From contig JAWZDV010000075.1 of NCBI GenBank assembly GCA_034142505.1, positions 62,001 through 126,000 of the forward strand: a DNA stretch of 64,000 nucleotides, read 5' to 3'. The first letter of the stretch is position 1; each line of letters begins with the position of its first letter. Below are positions 23,991 to 33,299 of this stretch, one piece after another. This DNA comes from Hungatella_A sp034142505 (GTDB taxonomy: Bacteria; Bacillota; Clostridia; Lachnospirales; Lachnospiraceae). The translations under genes and the position numbers were made by a program. The notes under the pieces were generated by a model that worked only from the letters and a program-made list of their open reading frames with translations, did no database searches and had not been told where the DNA came from.

Positions 23991-24995
23991 ATGGAACTGT
24001 CTCAGAATACGGCGCTTATCATTGTTTTGATCGTTACTTTTTTATGGGGTTCCTGGTTTCAGGTTGTAAAACATACCGGTGATTATCCAATCTATGCATT
24101 TTTGAGCTGGCTTTATGTTTTCTCACTGTTTATCGTATGGGGTTCCATTGCAGCTTTGCACAATTACATGATACCGAAAGGTGTTTTTTATGAAATCAGT
24201 ACAGATATTCCGAGAGTCATTCTGGTATTTGGCTGCGGCGCTGTGTATGCCATAGGAATGCAGATCCAGTTGTCGGTAGTGAGCCGGGTAGGATTAATTC
24301 TTTCAAGCTCCATATCTTCCACCTGTTCCATTCTCAGCGGAATTATGATTACGGCGGTTTTTGGAGGAATCTCAGAGAATTCCTCTCTGCTGTTAATTAT
24401 ACTGGCAGCTATCCTGCTGATTGGAGGAACCATTGTCTGTCAGGTTTCCGGTGTGATGAGAGATAAGGATGTGGGTAAGCATGAGAAACAGGATGCCAAA
24501 GAAACCGGTTCTCAGAAGAGAGACATTGCCTTGCTGGTCATCAGCAGTGCCATAATGATTCCGTTTTACTCGGTGGCATCCTCCTTCGGTCTCAGTACAG
24601 CGTTAAGGCCTCAGGGATTTTCTTCCCTCACCTGTATGGGGATATTGAGTATCGGGGCACTGGCAGGTACTAGTGTCTATACCGCATATTGGCTTACCAG
24701 AGAAAATAAGTGGAACAAGGTTCTGCACCCTGGAAAAGGACTTCCGTTTATTCTGATCCTGGCTTGTATTGCAGCCTTCTGCCATTTTGGCGGCAATGTG
24801 CTTCAATCCATAGCAGCACCGGTGGTAAGTGTGGTGATTGCAACAGGCATCGGATATTCCTACGGAATGTGGTCTTATCTTTGGGGACTGATCTACGGCG
24901 AATTTAAAGGGGCCGGTAAACGCACCTTCGCTGTTCTGGCAGGCGGCATTTCCCTGTTTGTAATAGGTGTTCTGATTTTAACTTTTAATGTATAA
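23991..24995 (+). CDS. GRP/RhaT-like sugar transporter
   Basis: 334 residues with about ten hydrophobic segments and the N-terminal motif TFLWGSWFQVVKHTGDYP, resembling the glucose/ribose uptake porter and RhaT group of the drug/metabolite transporter superfamily. It would give the cluster a second, ion-coupled route for sugar uptake beside the ABC transporter. The loop about residues 160-175 is charged (cytoplasmic). GAGAAGGGA precedes the ATG. Confidence 0.7.
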   Translation: MELSQNTALIIVLIVTFLWGSWFQVVKHTGDYPIYAFLSWLYVFSLFIVWGSIAALHNYMIPKGVFYEISTDIPRVILVFGCGAVYAIGMQIQLSVVSRVGLILSSSISSTCSILSGIMITAVFGGISENSSLLLIILAAILLIGGTIVCQVSGVMRDKDVGKHEKQDAKETGSQKRDIALLVISSAIMIPFYSVASSFGLSTALRPQGFSSLTCMGILSIGALAGTSVYTAYWLTRENKWNKVLHPGKGLPFILILACIAAFCHFGGNVLQSIAAPVVSVVIATGIGYSYGMWSYLWGLIYGEFKGAGKRTFAVLAGGISLFVIGVLILTFNV

Positions 24996-25021
24996 AAACG
25001 GGTCCGTAAAAAGGAGGAATC

Positions 25022-25951
25022 ATGAAGAAGATACTTGTAATAGGAAGTACCAATATTGATTTTGTTGTAAAGGTAAATGAATTTCCGGTGGCTGGGGAGA
25101 CGGTTATGAGCCAGTCCTTTCAGAAGATGCCGGGAGGAAAGGGGGCAAATCAAGCCTATGCCTGCGGAAAACTGGGCGGAGATACTGCCTTTATCAGTGC
25201 AATCGGAGATGATGGCCTGGGTGATCTGGTGATGCGCAATCTGAAGGATGCAGGAGTCAATGTAGACTGTGTAAAGACAGTGGCGGACACTCCAACGGGG
25301 ATGGCACAGATCAGTATTAACCATGACGGCAATAACTGTATTATCGTGATACCAGGAGCGAACCGTGCATGCGGCCAGGAATACATGGAAACGGTGTATG
25401 ACAAGATTGATGCCTGCGACATTCTGCTGGTTCAATTGGAGACACCTCTTGAGGGTGTGAAAAAAGCCATAAGGAGGGCAAAGGATGCAGGAAAAATCGT
25501 TATCTTTAATCCGGCGCCGGTGCCGGATGAGCCATTGCCAGACGAGATTTTTCAAAATTTGACTTACCTTACACCGAATGAGACTGAACTGGAAAAAATA
25601 ACCGGAATGCCGGTGCATACATGGGAAGAAGCATGCGCCGCCGGGAAAGAGATGATAAGGCGCGGAGTTAAAAACGTAATTGTGACGCTGGGAGAAAAGG
25701 GATCTGCTTTTATAAACAGTGAGACAGAGGCATTGTATGAAGCCATGAAGGTAAAAGCAGTGGATACGACAGCGGCAGGGGATACCTTCAATGCGGCAAT
25801 CGCGGTAAAGCTTGCAGAGGGTGAACCGATTGACAAAGCCATCCGGTTTGCCAATATTTCATCAGGCATATCCGTGACGAGACAGGGAGCGCAGCCCTCC
25901 GTACCCTCTAGAGAAGAGGTAGAGGCAATGGCTGCTGACAGAGGTTGGTAA
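25022..25951 (+). CDS. rbsK: Ribokinase (PfkB family)
   Basis: 309 residues. IGSTNIDFVVKVNEFPVAGE at the start, MPGGKGANQAYACGKLGG (PfkB signature 1 with substrate-binding Gly-Gly), and DTTAAGDTFNAA (signature 2 with anion hole and catalytic Asp) identify ribokinase. It phosphorylates the C5 hydroxyl of ribose or a related sugar with ATP in the cytoplasm. AAAGGAGG precedes the start. Whether the sugar is ribose or an analogue is left open by the unusual downstream genes. Confidence 0.9.
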   Translation: MKKILVIGSTNIDFVVKVNEFPVAGETVMSQSFQKMPGGKGANQAYACGKLGGDTAFISAIGDDGLGDLVMRNLKDAGVNVDCVKTVADTPTGMAQISINHDGNNCIIVIPGANRACGQEYMETVYDKIDACDILLVQLETPLEGVKKAIRRAKDAGKIVIFNPAPVPDEPLPDEIFQNLTYLTPNETELEKITGMPVHTWEEACAAGKEMIRRGVKNVIVTLGEKGSAFINSETEALYEAMKVKAVDTTAAGDTFNAAIAVKLAEGEPIDKAIRFANISSGISVTRQGAQPSVPSREEVEAMAADRGW

Positions 25952-25986
25952 AAAACAATATAAACAAAAGAAAAGGAGAAAGTATT

Positions 25987-27036
25987 ATGAAGAAGAGAAC
26001 ACTTAGTATGATTCTTGCAGCGGCGCTTATGGTTTCCCTGGCGGGGTGCGGTGGAACACCGAAGAATTCAGAAGAGACGACGAAGGCGCAGACAGAAGCT
26101 GCCGGCGGGACAAAGGCAGAGGCGGCTGATACTACGGAAGCGTCATCCAAAGAGACGTCGGAGCCCTTAAAGGTTGGACTTAGCTTTGTATCCTTGAATT
26201 TCCCATACTTTGTCAGAATGTATGAGCAGTTCATGTCGGAAGCGGATAAGAATGGCTGGGATGTCTCCTTCGTGGACGGCAATCTGGATGCGGCGACACA
26301 GCTGAACGGGATTCAGGATATGATTAACAACGATGTTGATGTGATGGTAGTCAGCACATGGTTTATCGATGCCATGGAGGATGTGTTTGCGCAGTGCAAG
26401 GAGAAAGGAATACCAGTATTCATCATTGGCAATACACAGAATCCGGACGCTATTAATGACCTGATTGTTTATGCCTGTGGTACGGAGCATTATGATGCAG
26501 GATTTTTAGGCGGAACCTGGGCATCAAAATACTTCAACGATTTAGGAAAGACGGAGCTGAATATAGCGATCATGTCCGGTTCCACCGAGCAGATGAAGCA
26601 GCGGGGCCAGGGCTTTGTAGACGGTCTGACCAAGGGCGGAATTAAAGTGGAAGTGAAGAATGAGTATGATGTATCTACCAGAGAGGACGCAATGGCCAGT
26701 GCGGAAGATGCATTGACGGTTTATTCAGATTTGGATTTGATTTACGGCGTCAGCGCTCAGGGATCTCTTGGTGCATATGATGCAACTGTGGGGGCAAACC
26801 GGACAGAGGTGATGGTTGTCGGTTATGACGGTGAAGATGAGGAGTTGGAACTGATTGACAAGAAACTCAATTATATTGCGACGATTACGCAGGACCCGGC
26901 AGGGGAAGCGTCAACAACGGTTGAGTATATTTTGAAATACTTAGACGGGGAGAAGTTTGAGAAAGTAGTTCCGATCTCAGCAGGAATTTACTGTGCAGAG
27001 GGGCAGCTGACATCCGAACAGGTGCTGGGCAATTAA
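25987..27036 (+). CDS. Sugar ABC transporter substrate-binding lipoprotein (RbsB-like)
   Basis: 349 residues. Lipoprotein signal peptide ending LAGC-GG (lipobox Cys near 20), then a Thr/Ala/Glu-rich linker, then a type I periplasmic-binding fold: GLSFVSLNFPYFVRMYEQF, NDVDVMVVSTWFIDAM and VVGYDGEDEELELI. It sits on the outer membrane face and hands the sugar to the RbsC-type permease. ATG 25987 follows AAAGGAG; the in-frame ATG-like start at 25945 lies in the preceding gene's end. Confidence 0.9.
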   Translation: MKKRTLSMILAAALMVSLAGCGGTPKNSEETTKAQTEAAGGTKAEAADTTEASSKETSEPLKVGLSFVSLNFPYFVRMYEQFMSEADKNGWDVSFVDGNLDAATQLNGIQDMINNDVDVMVVSTWFIDAMEDVFAQCKEKGIPVFIIGNTQNPDAINDLIVYACGTEHYDAGFLGGTWASKYFNDLGKTELNIAIMSGSTEQMKQRGQGFVDGLTKGGIKVEVKNEYDVSTREDAMASAEDALTVYSDLDLIYGVSAQGSLGAYDATVGANRTEVMVVGYDGEDEELELIDKKLNYIATITQDPAGEASTTVEYILKYLDGEKFEKVVPISAGIYCAEGQLTSEQVLGN

Positions 27037-27075
27037 CGAACAGAGGCGCAATTTAATCCGAAAGGTGACTTGGTT

Positions 27076-28575
27076 ATGGAGAGTGCTGTAAATATACTGA
27101 AATTGACAAAAATTAATAAGGCATTTCCAGGCGTAAAAGCACTGACAGACGTGGATTTGACAGTCAGAAAAGGAGAAGTGCTGGCCCTGGTTGGGGAGAA
27201 CGGAGCGGGGAAATCTACCTTAATGAAGATACTCTCCGGAGCCTACAAAAAAGATAGCGGAACCATAGAATTTGAAGGCAGGGCGGTAGAGATTCATTCG
27301 CCGAAGCAGTCGGAGGAACTGGGAATTTCCATAATCTATCAGGAACTGAATTTGATACAGAGAGTGACTGTGGCTGAAAATGTATTTTTAGGACGGTATC
27401 CCATGAAAATGGGAGCCGTCCAATGGAAAAAGATGAGAGAGGACGCCAGGAAGCTTTTTGAAGATTTAGGGATTGAGATGGATGTCCGGGCAATGCTCAG
27501 AGAGTTGAGCCTTGCGCAGCAGCAGATTGTGGAAATCGTGAAAGCAGTGAGTATCAATGCTAAAGTGGTGATCATGGATGAACCCACGTCCTCCTTATCT
27601 CATAACGAGACGGAGATTCTATTCCGGATCATCAGGATGTTGAAAGAAAGAGGAACCGCGGTGATCTTCATCACCCACAGACTGGATGAGATTTATACCA
27701 TCTGTGACAGAATGACAATCCTGCGGGATGGCTGTTACATAGGAACCCGGGATGTAAAGGACGTTACCAAAGCTGATATGATAGAAATGATGATCGGACG
27801 GCAGCTTACCAACCAGTATCCTCAAAGAAATACAAAAATTGGGGACACGGCATTGGAGGTCCGGGGATTGTCAGACGGAGGAAAACGGGTCAAGGAAGTA
27901 TCGTTTGCCGCCCGTGCCGGTGAAGTGCTGGGATTTGCCGGGCTGGTTGGAGCCGGGCGCACGGAGACCATGAGAATGATTTTCGGGGCTGATAAAAAAG
28001 TAAAAGGTGAGATTTTCATTGATGGGAAAAAGGTAACAATCAATTCTCCGAGAGATGCCATCGGACTGGGGATCGGCTTTGTGACAGAAAACAGAAAAGA
28101 GGAGGGCTTGTTCCTCCGGTCTTCTGTTAAAGTCAATACGGTTATGGTTGCTTTAAAGAAAATCCTGAAAGCCGGATTTTACTTTGACTTTAAAAAAGAG
28201 AAAAAAGTGGCAGAAGAATATGTAAAACTCCTTCATACTGCAACACCTTCCGTAGAACAGAGAGTCATGTTCTTAAGCGGTGGAAACCAACAGAAGGTCG
28301 TACTCGCCAAGTGGCTTTTCTCAGATTCTAAAATCATTATATTTGATGAGCCTACCAGAGGAATCGATGTTGGAGCAAAGCGTGAGATTTATGAGATTAT
28401 CAACAACCTGGTGTCAGAGGGCAAGACCGTGATCGTCGTGTCATCCGACTTGGAGGAGATTATGGGAGTGTGTGACCGGATTCTGGTCATGCATGAGGGG
28501 AAAATCTCCGGCGAAGTGGATAAATCCGAGTTCTCACAGAGCAAAATTACAGAATATGCAGTAGGAGGAAGTTGA
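27076..28575 (+). CDS. Sugar ABC transporter ATP-binding protein (RbsA/MglA type)
   Basis: 499 residues with two nucleotide-binding halves. First half: Walker A GENGAGKSTLMKIL, signature-like LSLAQQQIVEIVKA, Walker B VVIMDEPTSSL. Second half: degenerate Walker A GLVGAGRTETMRMI, signature LSGGNQQKVVLAKWL, Walker B IIIFDEPTRGIDVG. This asymmetry is normal for the CUT2 family. ATG 27076 is favoured by AAAGGTGA (27061-27068); a TTG at 27070 is too close. Works with the lipoprotein and permease on either side. Confidence 0.92.
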   Translation: MESAVNILKLTKINKAFPGVKALTDVDLTVRKGEVLALVGENGAGKSTLMKILSGAYKKDSGTIEFEGRAVEIHSPKQSEELGISIIYQELNLIQRVTVAENVFLGRYPMKMGAVQWKKMREDARKLFEDLGIEMDVRAMLRELSLAQQQIVEIVKAVSINAKVVIMDEPTSSLSHNETEILFRIIRMLKERGTAVIFITHRLDEIYTICDRMTILRDGCYIGTRDVKDVTKADMIEMMIGRQLTNQYPQRNTKIGDTALEVRGLSDGGKRVKEVSFAARAGEVLGFAGLVGAGRTETMRMIFGADKKVKGEIFIDGKKVTINSPRDAIGLGIGFVTENRKEEGLFLRSSVKVNTVMVALKKILKAGFYFDFKKEKKVAEEYVKLLHTATPSVEQRVMFLSGGNQQKVVLAKWLFSDSKIIIFDEPTRGIDVGAKREIYEIINNLVSEGKTVIVVSSDLEEIMGVCDRILVMHEGKISGEVDKSEFSQSKITEYAVGGS

Positions 28576-28577
28576 CC

Positions 28578-29534
28578 ATGGATCGTAAGAGTATCAAATC
28601 AAAAGCATTTTCTATTGCCAATAATATGGGCGCATGGCTTTTAATTATTGTAATTATCGTTATTATGGCGTTTGTGAATGACAAATTTCTGACCGTCAGC
28701 AACATTATTAATGTACTGAGGCAGGTGTGTGTGGTTGCGATCTGTGCGCTGGGCGTATCCTTTGTGGTGCTGGGTGGTGAGATCGACTTGAGCAGTGGTA
28801 TGGCGGCTACATTTGCAGGATGTAACGCCGCGCTGCTGATCACAAAGTGCGGGATACCGCTGGTACCGGCAATTTTGCTGGCTGTGCTGCTGGGGGCAGT
28901 GGTGGGAACCTTGTCCGGCTGTATCGTTACTTTTTGGCGAATCCCATCCTTTATCGGTACTCTGGGCGTGCAGTATGTGATTCAGGGACTGATCTTAATC
29001 ACCACCAACAGTATGCCGGTGACAGGACTGCCGGACGGATTTTTGTTCCTGGGCAGAGGATATGTCGCCAATATCATCCCGGTTCCGGTTATCATTATGC
29101 TTGTTTTCTTTGCAATTGGCACCTTCCTGTTGAAGTATACGACCTTTGGACGTTCGGTGATTGCAGTTGGGGAAAATGCGGAAGCAGCCGCGTTATCGGG
29201 ATTGAAGGTGGTTCAGACAAAAGTGCTGATGTTCACGATCTGCGGATTTTGCTCCGCCTGTGCAGGGATTGTCATGACGGCAAGATTGTCCTCCGGGCAG
29301 CCAAGCTCCGGCAGTGATATGGCACTGCAGGCTCTGGCAGCAGTTTATATCGGCGGTACTTTCAAGGGAAGTATGTTAAATACACTAGCAGGCGCGCTGG
29401 CCTGGGGCTTTGTCAACAACGGATTGAACCTGCTTGGAGTCAATGCTTACTGGCAGAAGATTGTGTTAGGCGCAGTTATCGTAGTTGCAGTATTGTTCGA
29501 TTCTATCAGAGCAAAAATTTCAACAGCTAAATAA
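28578..29534 (+). CDS. Sugar ABC transporter permease (RbsC type)
   Basis: 318 residues, eight to ten hydrophobic segments; ALGVSFVVLGGEIDLSSGMA and AVGENAEAAALSGLKV are characteristic of CUT2 permeases. The start follows GTAGGAGGAAGTTGACC, overlapping the ATPase stop region. Membrane partner of the preceding ATPase and lipoprotein. Confidence 0.92.
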   Translation: MDRKSIKSKAFSIANNMGAWLLIIVIIVIMAFVNDKFLTVSNIINVLRQVCVVAICALGVSFVVLGGEIDLSSGMAATFAGCNAALLITKCGIPLVPAILLAVLLGAVVGTLSGCIVTFWRIPSFIGTLGVQYVIQGLILITTNSMPVTGLPDGFLFLGRGYVANIIPVPVIIMLVFFAIGTFLLKYTTFGRSVIAVGENAEAAALSGLKVVQTKVLMFTICGFCSACAGIVMTARLSSGQPSSGSDMALQALAAVYIGGTFKGSMLNTLAGALAWGFVNNGLNLLGVNAYWQKIVLGAVIVVAVLFDSIRAKISTAK

Positions 29535-29546
29535 AAGGAGGTTCAC

Positions 29547-30290
29547 ATGAAGAAAAAAGCTTATATTTTTTACGGCGGCTGGGAAGGGCATGAGCCGGAG
29601 TTAGTCAGTGCAAGATTTCAGAAAATGCTGGAAGAGGAAAATTTTGAAGTGATCAGAGAGGACACCCTGGAACACTTAGAGGATGAAGAATTCTTGAAGA
29701 CCATGGATTTGATTGTTCCGTGCTGGACCCAGGGGGAATTGGAGGATAAGTGCTGCTTCCCAATCACAGAAGCGGTGTTGTCAGGAGTTGGCTTAGCAGG
29801 CTGTCATGGCGGAATGTGTGATTCGTTCCGCTGGAGTGTGGAATGGCAGTTCATGACAGGAAGCCAGTGGGTATCCCACCCCGGAGATCAATGGATGCAC
29901 CATGTATCCAGACTGACTGAAGAGAATCTGGAATACGTACATCAGTGTTATCCGGAGAGTGAAGCGCCGGGAGCGTTTTGGACACACTATGACGTCAATT
30001 TTAAGAAACAGTCGTCCTCACCGCTTATCCAGGGACTGGATGATTTCAGTGTCTATACCGAGCAGTATTATCTGCATTTAGATCCCTGTGTGGATGTTTT
30101 AGCCTCAACAAAGGTTCAGACGGCAGGACCACACAGAGCCAATGGCGTTGTGGATATGCCGATTATTTACACCAAACTCTGGGGAAAGGGACGGGTGTTC
30201 TACAACGCGCTGGGACATCATGATGATATTTTTGATATTCCCCAGGTAGCAGAAGCTCAGAGAAGAGGTTTCCTCTGGGCTGCCAGATAA
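29547..30290 (+). CDS. ThuA-like protein (trehalose-utilisation family, glutamine-amidotransferase fold)
   Basis: 247 residues. AYIFYGGWEGHEPELVS, GVGLAGCHGGMCDSFR and TKLWGKGRVFYNALGHHDD match the ThuA family, which has a class I glutamine-amidotransferase-like fold and is linked to keto-sugar or trehalose metabolism without a settled reaction. His-rich patches (HPGDQWMHHVSR) could bind substrate. RBS AAGGAGG. Located between the transporter and a dehydrogenase, so probably a step in catabolism of the imported sugar. Confidence 0.8.
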   Translation: MKKKAYIFYGGWEGHEPELVSARFQKMLEEENFEVIREDTLEHLEDEEFLKTMDLIVPCWTQGELEDKCCFPITEAVLSGVGLAGCHGGMCDSFRWSVEWQFMTGSQWVSHPGDQWMHHVSRLTEENLEYVHQCYPESEAPGAFWTHYDVNFKKQSSSPLIQGLDDFSVYTEQYYLHLDPCVDVLASTKVQTAGPHRANGVVDMPIIYTKLWGKGRVFYNALGHHDDIFDIPQVAEAQRRGFLWAAR

Positions 30291-30324
30291 CTGTAAACCG
30301 TTTGATAAAAAGGAGAATATAATT

Positions 30325-31308
30325 ATGAAGGTAAATGGCGTTTTCGTTACAGATTATATGAAGCTGGGAGTGATGGAACATGAGATTCCGGATGAGCCGA
30401 AGGCGGATGAGGTTCTGATTAAAACCATGGCCTGTGGAGTATGCTGCTGGGATTCCTGGCTGTACCGCGGCGTGAATGCCCCGGGACCTATGCCCTATGT
30501 GATCGGCCATGAGGGAGTCGGCATTGTGGAAAAGGTAGGAAGCCTGGTGACGAACTTCAAAAAGGGCGATAAAGTGTTTGCAGCCTATGGTGGGAATGAC
30601 ATGATGTGCGAGTACTTTATCAACCGGGCAGATGGAATCGTGAAGCTTCCCGATGATACCACCGATTGGGCCGGAGTGGTATATGAGCCGACCTGCTGTG
30701 TGGTGAACCTGTTAAACACCGCCGGCATTCAGATGGGAGATCATGTAGTTTTAGTGGGCGCCGGTTATATGGGGATGCTTACTTTGATGGGACTTACCAG
30801 GGGCACCCAGGCGGGAAGAATCACCGTATTCGAGCTAAGAGAGGACAGACGGGAGATGGCAAGAGGGCTGAATCCGACGGAAGTACTGGACCCGGAAAGC
30901 GAGGAAGGAAAACGTGTGATCAAAGAGATTCAGGAGGGGGGCGGTGCTGATGTAGTGATTGACTTTGGCGCTTCTGATTCCGGATTCCATCTGGCAGACT
31001 CGATGACAAAAACAGCCGGTAAATTTGTAATTGGCAGCTTCCACAGGGGTGATGTCACGTTTAACGGAACTAAATGGCATTTAGGCGGGTTAACTGTGTA
31101 TAACCTATCTCCGTTCAGCAATGCCCATTATCCGGAGATGATTCCGAGGACTTATACGATGATCCAAAAAGGTGTCTATGAGCCTGAGAAATTCATCACA
31201 CACACCGCCTACTTTAAAGATGCCGAAGCCATGGAGCATATGTTCCAGAGGGCTTGTGACAAAAAGGACGGCTATATCAAAGGGGCTGTATTATTCTGCC
31301 AGAATTAA
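30325..31308 (+). CDS. Zinc-type medium-chain alcohol/polyol dehydrogenase
   Basis: 327 residues. Catalytic metal ligands are suggested by ACGVCCWDSW (Cys37), GHEGVG (His62, Glu63) and the nucleotide fold by VLVGAGYMGMLTLMG. The four-Cys structural zinc lobe of classic ADHs is absent. Such enzymes oxidise sugar alcohols or reduce keto-sugars with NAD(P). AAAGGAG precedes ATG 30325. Part of the sugar operon. Confidence 0.85.
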   Translation: MKVNGVFVTDYMKLGVMEHEIPDEPKADEVLIKTMACGVCCWDSWLYRGVNAPGPMPYVIGHEGVGIVEKVGSLVTNFKKGDKVFAAYGGNDMMCEYFINRADGIVKLPDDTTDWAGVVYEPTCCVVNLLNTAGIQMGDHVVLVGAGYMGMLTLMGLTRGTQAGRITVFELREDRREMARGLNPTEVLDPESEEGKRVIKEIQEGGGADVVIDFGASDSGFHLADSMTKTAGKFVIGSFHRGDVTFNGTKWHLGGLTVYNLSPFSNAHYPEMIPRTYTMIQKGVYEPEKFITHTAYFKDAEAMEHMFQRACDKKDGYIKGAVLFCQN

Positions 31309-31320
31309 GGAGTGTAAATT

Positions 31321-32175
31321 ATGAGCACATCATTTCCAAAAACAGAAGTTGCGGGAATCCAGCTTCCAAGAATGATTATTGGCTGTAACTGGATATCCGG
31401 GTTCAGCCACCAGACACCGGCCAAGGACGAACTGATTTTAAAACGTCACAGTTCTCCTGAGTCGGTGGCAGATATCTTCACGGCTTTCCTGGAAGAGGAC
31501 GTCAATGCAGTGCTGGGCTTATTCGGTGTTGACCATGATTTGATTGATGCGGTAAAAATGGCGGAGGAGCGGACAGGGAAAGAGATGATTCTGATGGACT
31601 CGCCCATCTTAAATGTGGATGACACAACACTGGCCAGACAGGAGGCGGAGAGAACCATCAGGGAGTGCGCGAGACGGGGGGCAAAGTTCTGCCTCCCCCT
31701 CCACTCCTGCATTGAACAGCTGGTCAATAAAAACACAGGAACCATCAACCGCCTGCCGGATTACTTGAAGATGATCCGCGACGCGGGAATGATCCCGGGG
31801 CTTTCCGCCCATATGCCGGAGATCATCCAGTATGCAGATGAAAATGAATATGATGTGGAGACCTATATCCAGATTTTCAACTGTATGGGCTTTTTGATGC
31901 AGGTGGAAATCGAGAGCGTGGCGAAGATCATCCACAATGCGAAGAAGCCTGTGATCACCATCAAACCGTGCGCGGCAGGGCGGACGACACCTTATGTGGG
32001 ATTGAATTTTTCCTACAACGCGATCCGGTCTCAAGATATGGTGTGTATCGGCTGTTTTAACCCACAGGAAGCATACGAAGATGTAGAATATGCCAGGGCC
32101 GCCATCGAGCGGAGATTGCCGGATATCCAGTCCCGCAACAGCCCCTTAAAAACCAGTGTAATCAAAGGTTCATGA
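31321..32175 (+). CDS. Unrecognised cytoplasmic protein of sugar operon, possible TIM-barrel enzyme
   Basis: 284 residues, no signal peptide or membrane segment. Alternating strand/helix pattern with conserved-looking stretches: PRMIIGCNWISGFSHQTPA, NAVLGLFGVDHDLIDAV, KFCLPLHSCIEQLVNKNTG, MIPGLSAHMPEII, KPVITIKPCAAGRTTPY and MVCIGCFNPQEAYEDVEYA. The distribution suggests an (alpha/beta)8 barrel, perhaps an aldolase, isomerase or epimerase acting on the imported sugar, but I cannot name the family. It starts 12 bases after the dehydrogenase stop, behind AAGGAG. Confidence 0.7.
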   Translation: MSTSFPKTEVAGIQLPRMIIGCNWISGFSHQTPAKDELILKRHSSPESVADIFTAFLEEDVNAVLGLFGVDHDLIDAVKMAEERTGKEMILMDSPILNVDDTTLARQEAERTIRECARRGAKFCLPLHSCIEQLVNKNTGTINRLPDYLKMIRDAGMIPGLSAHMPEIIQYADENEYDVETYIQIFNCMGFLMQVEIESVAKIIHNAKKPVITIKPCAAGRTTPYVGLNFSYNAIRSQDMVCIGCFNPQEAYEDVEYARAAIERRLPDIQSRNSPLKTSVIKGS

Positions 32176-32209
32176 TAGCCCGAAGTTCTCATTCATTTTC
32201 TTCCCAATA

Positions 32210-32238
32210 TTGTAAATTACGTTGTTTTAAAGTATAAT
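32210..32238 (+). promoter_or_regulatory. Promoter of the lacI-type gene
   Basis: TTGTAA (32210-32215), 17 bp, TATAAT (32233-32238), so the regulator can be expressed apart from the operon. Confidence 0.7.
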
Positions 32239-32264
32239 GGTTACAAAATGAATGGGAGCAATGT

Positions 32265-33287
32265 ATGAGAGTAACAATCAAAGATATTGCGCGTGAGACA
32301 GAGCTATCACCTACAACCGTGTCTATTGTACTTAATAATAAGCCGCACCGTCTCTCAGCGGAAACGAGAAAAAAAGTTTTAGACGCCGCAAAAAGGATGA
32401 ATTACAGGCCAAACAGCCTGGCAGCCAGTCTTAAAACCCATAAAACAAAGACAATCGGCATGGTAGTACCCAATTTTACCAACCCCTACTCCAGCGAGCT
32501 GGCCAGGGGAGCGGAGGCCAGAAGTTCACAGGACGGTTATGCCCTGATTCTGTGCAATACCAACGATAAATCAAAGAAAAATTTTGATTACATCAATATC
32601 CTGATTGACAGGGGCGTGGATGGCATTATCATCTCTTTTGACGGTATTGAAGCGGACGAGACGGACAGGCTGATTGCCCACATGCTGAGTTTTGGCATTA
32701 AAATTATCTCAATTGATTATAAAACACAGTACAAATCGGTCAGCAATGTGCTCCTGGACAATAAAATGGGTGGTTATATTGCCACCAGACATTTGATTGA
32801 GCAGGGCCATAAAAAGATCGGCTGTATCACCGGTCCCATCCAGGCGGATTCCAGTACGGCCAACCAGCGTTTCATGGGATATAAACAGGCGCTGGCCAAG
32901 TTTCATATCGAGGAGAATGAAAAGTTCGTCGCCTACGGGGAATATAACATTGAGGCCGGCGTGAAGCATGCGGGGAAACTGCTGGCCGAGGGTGTGACCG
33001 GAATCGTGGCGTCAAATGACTTATGTGCTTATGGCATCTACAAATGGGCGAGGGATCATGGCGTTTCCATACCGGACGATTTATCTGTTGTGGGATATGA
33101 TGATATCGTGTATTCCGACTTCTTCAGCCCGCGCCTGACAACGATCCGCCAGCCCGCTTACGACATGGGATTTGAAGCGGCGAATAAAATTATTGAATGC
33201 TGCGAGGGGATCGATACCGGCGGCAGTAAGGATTTGATTTTTAAACCGGAGCTGGTGATCGGCGGAAGCACGAGACAGCTGTTATAG
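32265..33287 (+). CDS. LacI-family regulator of the sugar operon
   Basis: 340 residues. N-terminal helix-turn-helix and hinge: VTIKDIARETELSPTTVSIV, NYRPNSLAASLKTHKTKTIG; then a periplasmic-binding-like ligand domain (GVDGIIISFDG, VVGYDDIVYSDFFSPRLTTI). It is the last gene of the sugar cluster, and a LacI-type operator lies at the operon promoter 9 kb upstream. It ends 12 bases before the convergent FtsX-type permease gene. Confidence 0.92.
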   Translation: MRVTIKDIARETELSPTTVSIVLNNKPHRLSAETRKKVLDAAKRMNYRPNSLAASLKTHKTKTIGMVVPNFTNPYSSELARGAEARSSQDGYALILCNTNDKSKKNFDYINILIDRGVDGIIISFDGIEADETDRLIAHMLSFGIKIISIDYKTQYKSVSNVLLDNKMGGYIATRHLIEQGHKKIGCITGPIQADSSTANQRFMGYKQALAKFHIEENEKFVAYGEYNIEAGVKHAGKLLAEGVTGIVASNDLCAYGIYKWARDHGVSIPDDLSVVGYDDIVYSDFFSPRLTTIRQPAYDMGFEAANKIIECCEGIDTGGSKDLIFKPELVIGGSTRQLL

Positions 33288-33299
33288 AGAGTGATATAC

